Below the pieces are notes generated by a model. It saw only the letters and a list, made by a program, of their open reading frames with translations, did not search any database and was not told the DNA's origin. DNA of 56,960 nt from SZUA-87 sp041687805 (GTDB lineage Bacteria > Actinomycetota > Acidimicrobiia > Acidimicrobiales > Aldehydirespiratoraceae). The stretch covers positions 1-56,960 of the forward strand of contig JBDNJK010000025.1 in assembly GCA_041687805.1 (NCBI GenBank), written 5' to 3'. Position 1 is the first letter of the stretch. The number at the start of each line of letters is the position of its first letter. The translations under genes were made by a program, and so were the position numbers. This document shows, piece after piece, positions 1 to 7,562 of the stretch.

Positions 1-2
1 AG

Positions 3-77
3 TCGGGCTGAGAGGATTTGAACCTCCGACCTTCGGTCCCCCAGACCGACGCGCTAACCAAGCTGCGCCACAGCCCG
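3..77 (-). tRNA. tRNA-Pro (anticodon GGG)
   Basis: The reverse strand folds as a full cloverleaf. The acceptor stem CGGGCTG pairs with CAGCCCG, the D arm is GCGC...GCGC, the anticodon arm TCGGT/ACCGA encloses the loop CTGGGGG, and the T arm GGAGG/CCTCT encloses TTCAAAT. The anticodon GGG reads the proline codon CCC and, by wobble, CCU. The first base is C, as is usual for bacterial tRNA-Pro. The discriminator is A and CCA is not encoded, so a CCA-adding enzyme must complete the 3' end. Confidence 0.96.
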
Positions 78-150
78 TGACGACTCACGATGGTAGCGCC
101 GACCCAGGTGTCTCACACCGAAAACCCAGCGCCTACCAGCCAGAAAATGC

Positions 151-360
151 TCAGATAATCCAGAGAACCAGCTGGATCAATCGGTAGGTGAGATATATCG
201 AGATCGCGCCCACCATCAGCCAGAAGTGCCATGGGATCTTTCGAGGCTTGTGATCGACTCCTGGCGTCGACTCGACCCGCTCCCCGCACTGCGGACACGT
301 TCCGTCGGCTTGCAAAGACGTCGGGGTCCAGCTCTTCTCACACTCTTCACACCATGGCAT
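151..360 (-). CDS. Small zinc-ribbon membrane protein
   Basis: A 69-residue protein of unknown function. The N-terminus carries two cysteine pairs, CEEC (about residues 4-7) and CPQC (about 23-26), spaced as in a rubredoxin or zinc-ribbon knuckle. The C-terminal third (about 45-69) is one hydrophobic helix ending in the membrane. This implies a cytoplasmic metal-binding head tethered by a tail anchor. It lies 10 bases downstream of the SpoIIE-type phosphatase on the same strand, so the two are probably co-transcribed. The cysteine pairs and the helix are seen directly; zinc binding is inferred from spacing. It may help assemble or sense something at the membrane, but nothing in the sequence shows a partner. 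Confidence 0.75.
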   Translation of the reverse strand: MPWCEECEKSWTPTSLQADGTCPQCGERVESTPGVDHKPRKIPWHFWLMVGAISIYLTYRLIQLVLWII

Positions 361-370
361 GAGAATTCTC

Positions 371-1450
371 CTAGTCGCGCCGGACGACGAGAATCGCCGT
401 GTCGTCGTCGATCACTCCACCGGCGAAGTCCTTCGCAGCGTCGAGAAGCGTCTTGCACAGCACTCCGGGAGCCGCGTTGAGGTCTCGCTCTGCGGTTTTG
501 ATGATTCTGTCCTCGCCGAACAGCTGCGTGTCCTCACGAGCCTCAGCCAAGCCGTCGGTATACATCACTACGGTGTCGCCGCTCTCCATCGGGATCTCCC
601 GAGAGAAGAACTGGGCCTTGGGATCGAGCATCAGCAGCGGGCCGGTGGAGCGCAATGGAGCCACCCCATTTTCCTGAAACAAGAAGGCCGCAGGATGACC
701 AGCTGACGCGTATCGAAGGGTGCCGGCCTCGGTGTCGAACACCACCACCACGGCGGATATGAATTCCTCATCACGTTCACCAGCCGAGAGCTGTGCGTTG
801 AGCTCCTCGAATGCCTGTGCCGGGTCACGGAACTGTCGGAGGAACACCCTCAGCAGATACTTCGCTTGGAACGCGGTGATCGAAGACTCGATCCCGTGGC
901 CGGCAACATCGCCGATGACAGCCGCAACTCGGGTCGGACCAACGCGACGGACGTCGAAGAAATCGCCGGCCATCAGGCCAGAACCGGCTTCATAGACGCG
1001 ACCGATCTCGAACCCGCTGAAATCTGGAAGCTCCTGAGGCGCCAAACGTGCAGCCCATGCCTTCGGAGCGAGCTGCTCCTGCTCCAAAGCTTCGTCGGCC
1101 CGACGTTCGATGTCGTAACGGTTGCGAGCCATGCGGGCTTCACGATCCGACAGCCTCGACCACCAAAGCGATGCCAGAGCCGGGGCAGCCAGTATCGCCA
1201 TGACAAGGACGATCTTGCTTGACTGATCGGTGGCCAGCACAGCCGATGCGATCGCCAGCAGGAAATAGACCCCGCCGGAGTGGGCTTCCTTGCGAAACGA
1301 GGCAAACGCCACAGAGTGCGCCTCACCGCCAGAACCGACGTCGGCCTCGACCAACCTGACGATGCGCAGCCGCAGCCGGGCCGACCTGGCGTAAAGGACC
1401 GATGACGCCAAGCAAATAGCTGCTAGAACGCCGAGAACTATTGGAGTCAA
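371..1450 (-). CDS. Membrane PP2C/SpoIIE-type serine phosphatase
   Basis: Predicted 359-residue protein. An N-terminal part with about three hydrophobic helices (near residues 3-20, 53-70 and 76-95) is followed by a short charged linker and a C-terminal PP2C-like SpoIIE domain (about 135-359). The metal-binding signatures are visible: AGDFFD, GDVAGHG, YTDGLAE and DDDTAIL. Proteins of this family (SpoIIE, RsbU) dephosphorylate anti-sigma-factor antagonists, so it likely acts in a partner-switching pathway at the membrane; no anti-sigma or antagonist gene lies in this window. The start is taken as TTG at 1450 because AGGAGG sits 6 bases upstream and upstream codons run into der. Frame and family are secure; the start is fairly sure and the target unknown. 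Confidence 0.88.
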   Translation of the reverse strand: MTPIVLGVLAAICLASSVLYARSARLRLRIVRLVEADVGSGGEAHSVAFASFRKEAHSGGVYFLLAIASAVLATDQSSKIVLVMAILAAPALASLWWSRLSDREARMARNRYDIERRADEALEQEQLAPKAWAARLAPQELPDFSGFEIGRVYEAGSGLMAGDFFDVRRVGPTRVAAVIGDVAGHGIESSITAFQAKYLLRVFLRQFRDPAQAFEELNAQLSAGERDEEFISAVVVVFDTEAGTLRYASAGHPAAFLFQENGVAPLRSTGPLLMLDPKAQFFSREIPMESGDTVVMYTDGLAEAREDTQLFGEDRIIKTAERDLNAAPGVLCKTLLDAAKDFAGGVIDDDTAILVVRRD

Positions 1451-1503
1451 CTGGCCCTCCTGGGTGTGTCCCGAATCAGAGAATGATAGCCGTACGGCAC
1501 GGT

Positions 1504-2808
1504 TCAGCCGCTTCGCTTGCGAACACGTATCTTGATGGGCGTCGTTCCCATGTCGAAACTCTCGCGCAAGAACCGCTCCAGATAACGGAGATACGTGCGC
1601 GGAACCTCGCGATTCGCGAACAGCGTGAACGTTGGCGGGTCGGTGGCAACCTGCGTGGCGTACAGAACTCGTGCACCATGCGGAGCAGGCTGCGCGGACT
1701 GCGCGGAACGAATGGCCATGTTGACTTCTCGGGTAGGTATGCGGGTGCGATATTCGCCCACAGCCGTCTGCAGCGACGGCCACAACCGGTCGACGCCCTT
1801 ACCTGTGAGAGCACTGATCCGCAGCACGGGCGCTCCACCAAGGAACGCCAGCTTCCGTTCTACGTCACCGGCAATCTTCTCTCGGTGCTCAGTGTCGAGC
1901 AGCTCCCACTTGTTGAGAAGAATGACGATTGGGCAGCCGGCACCGTCTACTCGCTCCGCGAGCCGTTGGTCTTGGTGGGTGATACCGGCGGTCGCATCGA
2001 TGATGAGAAACGCCACATCGGATTTGTCGACAGCATTGAGCGCCCGAACCAGCGAGTAGTACTCGGTGTCGGCATCAATCCGCGACTTCCGACGCATACC
2101 GGCAGTGTCGACAAACCTGATCGGTCCGGTGTCGGTCTCCACCACCGTGTCGATCGCGTCGCGCGTCGTGCCGGGCATGTCGTGAACAACGGCTCGCTCT
2201 TCGCCAATCAGTCGATTGAACAGAGTTGACTTGCCCACGTTGGGGCGGCCGACCAACGCCACAGAAAACATTCGCGCGTCGCCATCTGAGTCTTCGATGA
2301 AGTCGTCGTCGCTCTCAGGCAGCAATTCAATCACGGCGTCGAGCAGATCACCGGTGCCCAACCCGTGGAGAGCGCTCACCGGATAGGGGTCTCCAAGCCC
2401 GAGCCCCATCAGATCCCAGATACCGATTTCGTGGACCTTGTCATCGCACTTGTTGGCGACAACCAATACTGGGGTATCGAGCCTGCGTAGGAGCATCGAG
2501 ACCCTCTCATCGTCTGGGGTGGAGCCGACTATCGCGTCGACCACCAGAAGCACCAGATCAGATTCCATGATGGCCTTTTCGGCCTGCTTGCTTACTTTGG
2601 TGTCGAGTTCGTTTCCGCCGTCCATCCATCCGCCGGTATCAATCAGCGTGAACCGGTGCCCGAGCCATTCGCCCTCGACCTCTTTGCGGTCGCGGGTGAC
2701 TCCTGGACGTTGCTCAACGATCGCCTCGCGCCGACCGATGATGCGATTGACCAACGTCGACTTGCCGACATTCGGTCGACCCACAACAGCTACCACTGGC
2801 AAACTCAT
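1504..2808 (-). CDS. der: Ribosome assembly GTPase Der (EngA)
   Basis: A 434-residue tandem-GTPase protein needed for 50S subunit maturation. It has two complete G domains: the first P-loop GRPNVGKS begins near residue 10 with DTGG as its G3, and the second GRPNVGKS lies near residue 190 with DTAG. NKCD and NKWE supply the two G4 motifs. A KH-like C-terminal domain follows and ends in a basic tail (RVRKRSG). Length is typical of the family. The ATG overlaps the stop of the upstream DUF512 radical-SAM gene as ATGA, so translation is probably coupled. Nothing looks altered in the nucleotide-binding motifs. Confidence 0.97.
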   Translation of the reverse strand: MSLPVVAVVGRPNVGKSTLVNRIIGRREAIVEQRPGVTRDRKEVEGEWLGHRFTLIDTGGWMDGGNELDTKVSKQAEKAIMESDLVLLVVDAIVGSTPDDERVSMLLRRLDTPVLVVANKCDDKVHEIGIWDLMGLGLGDPYPVSALHGLGTGDLLDAVIELLPESDDDFIEDSDGDARMFSVALVGRPNVGKSTLFNRLIGEERAVVHDMPGTTRDAIDTVVETDTGPIRFVDTAGMRRKSRIDADTEYYSLVRALNAVDKSDVAFLIIDATAGITHQDQRLAERVDGAGCPIVILLNKWELLDTEHREKIAGDVERKLAFLGGAPVLRISALTGKGVDRLWPSLQTAVGEYRTRIPTREVNMAIRSAQSAQPAPHGARVLYATQVATDPPTFTLFANREVPRTYLRYLERFLRESFDMGTTPIKIRVRKRSG

Positions 2809-4208
2809 GACCCCTCCAGGGCAGCACGTAAAGCTGAACCATCTGTCGCTGTGACTTCAACCGGTTTCGGTAAGTCGTCGATGGTCATGCCGTCGAGGAA
2901 GGTCCCGCGGCTTAGGCATACGTCCGGAAGAAGATACCGGTGTCCGTCGGGCTCTGCGCTCAGGACATTTGTCACATCAGCTCCGACCATCAATCCGCTC
3001 ACACCAATATTGCCACCGAAGTAGTCGTTGGGCACCGCCACGACACGCACATCCGAGCGATTCAATGACTCGATCAGAGGTGTGATGACCCCCGCACCGA
3101 GCGTGCCGGTGAGTATGGCAACCGGGGCATTGCGACGAGGTTTCAAAGAGACCGCAACCGACGAACGACCGGCGGCTCCCACCGACACAAGCTCCGCCGG
3201 AGAGTCGACCCGCGGCGCCCTGTAGCCGTCGGCTGGGGCACCATCGACCCATGCAAAGAATCCAGACCGAGTGCCGGTCGGCTGAGACACTGCCCCACTG
3301 AACTCGAGTTCGAGTGTGCGTGCCATCCCGATTCCGTCCTCGTGCATGGGGAAGCCCTCATAGGTTTCCGCTTCCGGGAACGGGCGATCAGCCATCAGGT
3401 AGTACTCGTCGGCGGCAAACACCATTCGTCGGCCGAGCGCTTCCAGGAACGTGCCCTGCCACAGCGAAATCGAATCGACGACACGTGCCGCCTCAGCCTG
3501 CGTGTGGGGGCGCATTCGCGGCTGGGCATTGAACCCCGACACTCCGAGCGGCACCACGCACACCGAAGCCAGTTCGGGAAACCGCTCCAGCACGCCGGCG
3601 AGAGTGTCGTCGAGAACATCGGCATCGTTGAGTCCCGGGCACACCACCACTTGGCCATGAACCTCGATGTCGTTGTCGAGCAACATCCGGAGCCATCTCA
3701 ATGACACCGAACCGCGGCGATTCTTCAAAATATCGGCCCGAATATCGGGATCGGTGGCGTGGATGCTCACGTGAAGCGGCGAGAGCCTCTCGGTGATGAC
3801 CCGCTCAAGATCCAGCTCGGTGAAACGCGTAAGCGTCGTGAAGTTTCCGTAGAGGAACGAAAGTCGATAGTCGTCGTCTTTCAGATAAAGAGAACGACGC
3901 ATCCCCTTGGGCAACTGATGGATGAAGCAGAACTCGCAATGGTTGTCGCAGGTCTGCACACGGTCGAAAACCGCGGCATGCACCTCAGCCCCCAACGGCT
4001 CACCATCATTCTTGGTGACCATCACTTGGCGGATCTGCCCGTCGCGCTCCACCATCAACTCCACCTCGGCAGCGTCGGTGAGGAGTTGCCACCGGATCAC
4101 GTCTCGCGGGACCTCGCCTCCAATGGTGTGGATTTCGTCGCCCGGAGCCAAGCCGAATCTCTCGGCTGGCGACCCTGGATCGACCGCCACGATGCGGGGT
4201 AGACACAT
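2805..4208 (-). CDS. DUF512 radical-SAM protein with PDZ-like domain
   Basis: Predicted 467-residue cytoplasmic protein. An N-terminal PDZ-like segment (about 5-65, with the GSPAE and PGDEI turns) precedes a radical-SAM core whose cluster ligands are C87, C91 and C94 (CDNHCEFC, the CX3CX2C pattern). The C-terminal half is the DUF512 region. Members bind a 4Fe-4S cluster and S-adenosylmethionine, but to my knowledge the substrate is not known. The gene sits directly upstream of der with an ATGA overlap; this pairing is recurrent in bacteria and hints at a ribosome- or tRNA-linked role (inference). The start at ATG 4208 matches the family N-terminus; an in-frame ATG 15 codons upstream is possible, and neither has a strong ribosome-binding site. 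Confidence 0.9.
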   Translation of the reverse strand: MCLPRIVAVDPGSPAERFGLAPGDEIHTIGGEVPRDVIRWQLLTDAAEVELMVERDGQIRQVMVTKNDGEPLGAEVHAAVFDRVQTCDNHCEFCFIHQLPKGMRRSLYLKDDDYRLSFLYGNFTTLTRFTELDLERVITERLSPLHVSIHATDPDIRADILKNRRGSVSLRWLRMLLDNDIEVHGQVVVCPGLNDADVLDDTLAGVLERFPELASVCVVPLGVSGFNAQPRMRPHTQAEAARVVDSISLWQGTFLEALGRRMVFAADEYYLMADRPFPEAETYEGFPMHEDGIGMARTLELEFSGAVSQPTGTRSGFFAWVDGAPADGYRAPRVDSPAELVSVGAAGRSSVAVSLKPRRNAPVAILTGTLGAGVITPLIESLNRSDVRVVAVPNDYFGGNIGVSGLMVGADVTNVLSAEPDGHRYLLPDVCLSRGTFLDGMTIDDLPKPVEVTATDGSALRAALEGS

Positions 4209-4327
4209 GAAGGCAGGATAACGGTCGGGCCCTCGGGGACGGCCGCTCATGGGTCTTTTCAGGAATCTTGATTGCATTTCATGCAGTTTCATGTATTCTC
4301 CGAATCCATGACTACTTGGACCAACAC

Positions 4328-5422
4328 ATGAACGGCGTCGCTCTCGAACGTCACGGCGACTCTCTCGTAGCGGCCAAACGATCTGAGTCCCCCGAACGAT
4401 TGGCTCATGAAGCAGACCTGTTGCAGCAGTTTCACCATCCCGGTGTGGTCGAGTTCATGTCATTCAGCGAAGACGACGAGCCGCTCCTGATCACAGCTTG
4501 GGCCGGCACTGACACGTGGGAGCGCCGCTGCTCCACCGACCTCGACGGAGCGCTTCAGATGTTGGCCGCGATCACCGCCACCGTCGCCGATCTTCATACC
4601 GCTGGGATCTCCCATCGATCACTCTCGCCAAGCCACGTGATCATTGCCAATGACGGCCGACCAGTTCTTTGCGGGTTCGGCAATGCCGGCCCCGCCGACG
4701 ATGAAGGGTTGGAGGCCGACAGGAACGGATTGAGAAATCTCGTGGCCTTCGCCGCTGAGTCCATCGGTGGACAAGGCGCCGATCGACTCAAAGTCCTGAC
4801 CGATTGGTTGTCGGAACCCCACAGCGACCCGGCCGGGTTTGTACGAGTTGTCGACTCGATCAAGTCGAAGCAAGCTTCACCACGATCGACGCTGTCTGCT
4901 CGTCCGATCGGGTTGGCGCTCGCAGGGCTGGCCCTGGCCGTCGTCGCCTTCGGATTCGTGTCCAGCAGCCGTCACGATCCTGTCACAGCGCAGCAACCCC
5001 GGATGATTGCTCCGACGTCAACTCCTGCTCCCACCTCGCCGCCTGCTCCCGCCACATTCCTCACCACACCACCCACGACCACCCTGCCCGATGAAACACT
5101 CTCCGCGGCTCTCACCCAGAGCACAGATCCGTTGATCTTGCAGCATGATGGTCGTCGCTACGGGCTCGGTACCTCCGACGATCTGGCGGTAGTCGGCGAC
5201 TGGAACTGTGACGGACAAGCCACTCCAGCAATGTTGCAGCGCTCAACCGGGGTCGTCGCCGTGTTCGACGCATGGCCCGAGCCCGGCGGCCCGATCGAAC
5301 CACAGTTCACCGTGCCGGCGCCCGATATCGAATCGTTGCAATCGGAATCGAGTGGAGAGTGCGACGTTCTTCGGGCAAGAAGCCCCTACGGATCAAGAAT
5401 CATTATCCAGGAGATCTCGTGA
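4328..5422 (+). CDS. Membrane-anchored pseudokinase with VCBS-like repeat
   Basis: A 364-residue protein. Residues 1-180 resemble a Ser/Thr kinase: the beta-3 lysine (VAAK, K17) and the helix-C glutamate (HEAD, E28) are present, but the HRD triad reads HRS (96-98) and DFG reads GFG (116-118), so both catalytic aspartates are missing. One membrane helix (about 193-211) leads to a Pro/Thr-rich linker (220-255) and an outer region with a VCBS/FG-GAP-like motif, AVVGDWNCDGQATP (287-300). It is probably a non-catalytic sensor or scaffold. The start ATG at 4328 overlaps the stop of a seven-codon frame (4308-4331, MTTWTNT) as ATGA, which could be a leader. It overlaps the LysM gene by GTGA. Family is fairly sure; role unknown. 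Confidence 0.78.
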   Translation: MNGVALERHGDSLVAAKRSESPERLAHEADLLQQFHHPGVVEFMSFSEDDEPLLITAWAGTDTWERRCSTDLDGALQMLAAITATVADLHTAGISHRSLSPSHVIIANDGRPVLCGFGNAGPADDEGLEADRNGLRNLVAFAAESIGGQGADRLKVLTDWLSEPHSDPAGFVRVVDSIKSKQASPRSTLSARPIGLALAGLALAVVAFGFVSSSRHDPVTAQQPRMIAPTSTPAPTSPPAPATFLTTPPTTTLPDETLSAALTQSTDPLILQHDGRRYGLGTSDDLAVVGDWNCDGQATPAMLQRSTGVVAVFDAWPEPGGPIEPQFTVPAPDIESLQSESSGECDVLRARSPYGSRIIIQEIS

Positions 5423-6105
5423 CCAATCGACCCAGCATCATCAAATCTGCTGCCACCGCCACGCTTGGCGCCGCCGCGACATGGCTGCTGCTCAGCTTCA
5501 TGGCCGACATCAGCTATCCAAGTTCAGCCGATCCATCGACGTTGACGTCTTGGTGGGGCGAGATGGGCACGCCGTCTGCGTCGGCTTTGATCGCAGGGAC
5601 AACCGGCGTCATCATCGGCGGGTACCTCACCGCGATCGGCCTCCTCGGAGCCGCCATCGGTGTCGCCGGGATCACCAACAGACTCCCGCGTCTGGAAGCG
5701 ATTTGGGCAGCCGCGTCGTCCGACTCTTTGAGACGGTTATTGGCCATTGGTCTCGTCACCATCTACGCCTCCGGGCCGGCAATGGCCTCCGCAGCCAACC
5801 AGCCGCCCTCGATTGTCCTTGTCGACCTCGGCCCCGTTGAGCAAGCCAATCCGATCGAAACAGCAACAGCCGTGGTCGACAACTCGACGCTGGCGCCAGC
5901 GCCGACGCCGGCCACATGGACTGTTGCGCCGGGAGACCACCTCTGGCACATCGCAGAACGCGTAGTGCAATCCAGCGGAACTCCGACATCGGTCGGGGCA
6001 ATCACCACCTATTGGCGTCGTCTGATAGCCGAGAATCTCACCACAATAGGTCCGGACCCCGACTTGATATTTCCCGGACAGATCCTGCAGTTGCCGACCC
6101 CGTGA
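5419..6105 (+). CDS. LysM-domain membrane protein
   Basis: A 228-residue protein. Hydrophobic segments lie near residues 8-28, 53-83 and 105-123, giving an inner-membrane N-terminal half. A Pro/Ala/Thr linker (about 145-167) leads to a C-terminal LysM domain (about 166-228: WTVAPGDHLWHIAE, then IFPGQILQLP). LysM domains bind the N-acetylglucosamine backbone of peptidoglycan, so the tail is likely outside the membrane touching the wall. The GTG start at 5419 has AGGAG six bases upstream and overlaps the pseudokinase stop as GTGA, so the two are co-translated. Together they look like a wall-sensing pair. There is no enzymatic domain. bldD faces it from the other strand. Confidence 0.82.
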   Translation: MTNRPSIIKSAATATLGAAATWLLLSFMADISYPSSADPSTLTSWWGEMGTPSASALIAGTTGVIIGGYLTAIGLLGAAIGVAGITNRLPRLEAIWAAASSDSLRRLLAIGLVTIYASGPAMASAANQPPSIVLVDLGPVEQANPIETATAVVDNSTLAPAPTPATWTVAPGDHLWHIAERVVQSSGTPTSVGAITTYWRRLIAENLTTIGPDPDLIFPGQILQLPTP

Positions 6106-6155
6106 TCGCTTTTACAAAAATGACGAAACCCGACACTCGGCCGGGCATCGCTCAT

Positions 6156-6183
6156 CGAATCAGATCAGATCGAATCAGATCAG
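6156..6183. repeat. Short tandem repeat (2 x 15 bases)
   Basis: CGAATCAGATCAG occurs at 6156-6168 and again at 6171-6183, a 15-base period, between the convergent LysM and bldD genes. The second copy covers the bldD stop codon. It is probably a small slippage duplication; no function is evident. Confidence 0.6.
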
Positions 6184-6713
6184 GCTTGCATGCTGAGGCC
6201 GAGGTCCTCCAACCGAGGGGCAGCGCCATCAACACCAGTTCCGAGAATCGCGGCAAGCGCCTGAAGATCGTCGGCTCGAATCGTGAGAACCCGGCCGTTG
6301 AAATCCTGACGCTGCACTTGCACCATGGTGAGATAGCGGTTGAGCATCTCAGCCTCGGGGCCCGACAATTGCTCGAGGCGAGTGAGGTCGATGGTGATCG
6401 TGTGGTGATGGCGAGCGCTACCGCGCTCAGTGAGATCTATCACTGGTTCAGCAATGGTGACCCCGAAGCTCGGCCCCTCGTCGTGGGGCAGAAGTTGGTC
6501 GACCGGAACGTTGTAGAAACGAGACAATCGCTGCAGCCTCGGCACTGAAATCGCTCGTTCGCCTCGCTCGTAGGCACCCAGCACTGACGCCTTGAACTCC
6601 TGGATAGAAGTGGCCTCTACCTCTTGGAGTGAAAGATGCTTCTGGCGGCGAATGGCCCTCAGCCGTTCACCGACCCGTTTGCTGTAGTTCTGAGAGAATC
6701 CCGACTCTGGCAT
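6180..6713 (-). CDS. bldD: BldD-like transcriptional regulator (c-di-GMP signature)
   Basis: A 177-residue regulator. Residues 10-72 form an XRE-type helix-turn-helix (VGERLRAIRR through VPVDQLLP), and the C-terminal domain (about 105-160) carries the BldD c-di-GMP signature: RQD at 135-137, eight residues, then RADD at 146-149. In Streptomyces this RXD-X8-RXXD motif lets a tetramer of c-di-GMP lock two BldD chains on DNA and repress developmental genes. The motif is intact here, so c-di-GMP responsiveness is likely. The start is placed at ATG 6713; a GTG one codon upstream (6716) is possible, with GGAAG upstream of both. It is a single-gene unit with its own putative promoter. Confidence 0.88.
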   Translation of the reverse strand: MPESGFSQNYSKRVGERLRAIRRQKHLSLQEVEATSIQEFKASVLGAYERGERAISVPRLQRLSRFYNVPVDQLLPHDEGPSFGVTIAEPVIDLTERGSARHHHTITIDLTRLEQLSGPEAEMLNRYLTMVQVQRQDFNGRVLTIRADDLQALAAILGTGVDGAAPRLEDLGLSMQA

Positions 6714-6787
6714 CACGACCACACTTCCGATGGAACCATTTAGTCGATCACGTTACGAGACAATGAGACGACACTATGTAGCGGTAT

Positions 6788-6816
6788 AGCCTAAACGATC
6801 ACGACGCGTAGGGCAA
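6788..6816 (-). promoter_or_regulatory. Putative promoter of bldD
   Basis: On the minus strand TTGCCC (6816-6811) and TAGGCT (6793-6788) are separated by 17 bases, matching a housekeeping -35/-10 pair with the actinobacterial TANNNT form. Transcription would start near 6781, giving a leader of about 68 bases before the bldD ATG. Pattern match only. Confidence 0.42.
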
Positions 6817-6854
6817 TCACTACGAAAATGCTTTGATGGCACTTCACCAATGCC

Positions 6855-7562
6855 TCACGATTTGGCCGGCGACACCAGCCGTTCCCTCACAGCCACAAGC
6901 AGCGTGCCCGCGGCGATGGCAGCCGTTTCTGCCCGCAAAACCGGCATGGCGATCCGAACTTTGGGGATGCTGGTAGCCCGCTCGGAATCTGTCCAGCCAC
7001 CCTCGGGACCGATCATCAACACCCGATGATGGTCCTCGACGACCGATCCTGTCATGTCGGCCATGGCACAGCCCGGTAGCGCCACCACCTCGTCGAAACC
7101 CATGACGCGGCCGACCGTTGGCAGCCACGCACGTCTGCATTGCATGACCGCCTCAGCCGCCACTCTCCGTAACCGCTCGATCTTCCTCTTGGCTGTGGAC
7201 TCGTCCCATCGGACCACTGATCTCGACGCCACAAACACCGTGATCTCGTCGACACCGATCTCGGTCAACTTCTGAACGACCAGTTCGGGACGACCGCCCT
7301 TGATCAGAGCAAATGCCACACCAAGCGTCTTGGCTGGAAAAGGAACATGGTGGACGACACCGATCGGCCGGGGCTCGCCGGCCAACTCACACTCCACCCA
7401 CGACCCAAGACCGTCGCCAACTGTCAACTTGTCGCCCTCACGAAGTCGGAGTGATCCGGTCAGATGCCGTCGGTCACCGTCGGAGATAGCAGGGTTCTCG
7501 ACGTTGTCGACCAGCACATGAGGCCCATGCGATCCGTCGGGGGCCGGATCGCCAACGTTCAC
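6855..7562 (-). CDS. rsmE: 16S rRNA m3U1498 methyltransferase RsmE
   Basis: A 235-residue SPOUT-class methyltransferase that methylates N3 of U1498 in 16S rRNA at the decoding region of the assembled 30S subunit. An N-terminal PUA-like beta domain (about 1-75) precedes the knotted SAM-binding domain, recognised by LIKGGRPELVVQKLTEIGV, the IGPEGGWTDSE loop and the ending VLRAETAAIAA. Length is normal. Its ATG overlaps the dnaJ stop as ATGA, so it is the last gene of hrcA-dnaJ-rsmE, a common actinobacterial order that ties it to heat-shock expression. Confidence 0.96.
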   Translation of the reverse strand: MNVGDPAPDGSHGPHVLVDNVENPAISDGDRRHLTGSLRLREGDKLTVGDGLGSWVECELAGEPRPIGVVHHVPFPAKTLGVAFALIKGGRPELVVQKLTEIGVDEITVFVASRSVVRWDESTAKRKIERLRRVAAEAVMQCRRAWLPTVGRVMGFDEVVALPGCAMADMTGSVVEDHHRVLMIGPEGGWTDSERATSIPKVRIAMPVLRAETAAIAAGTLLVAVRERLVSPAKS

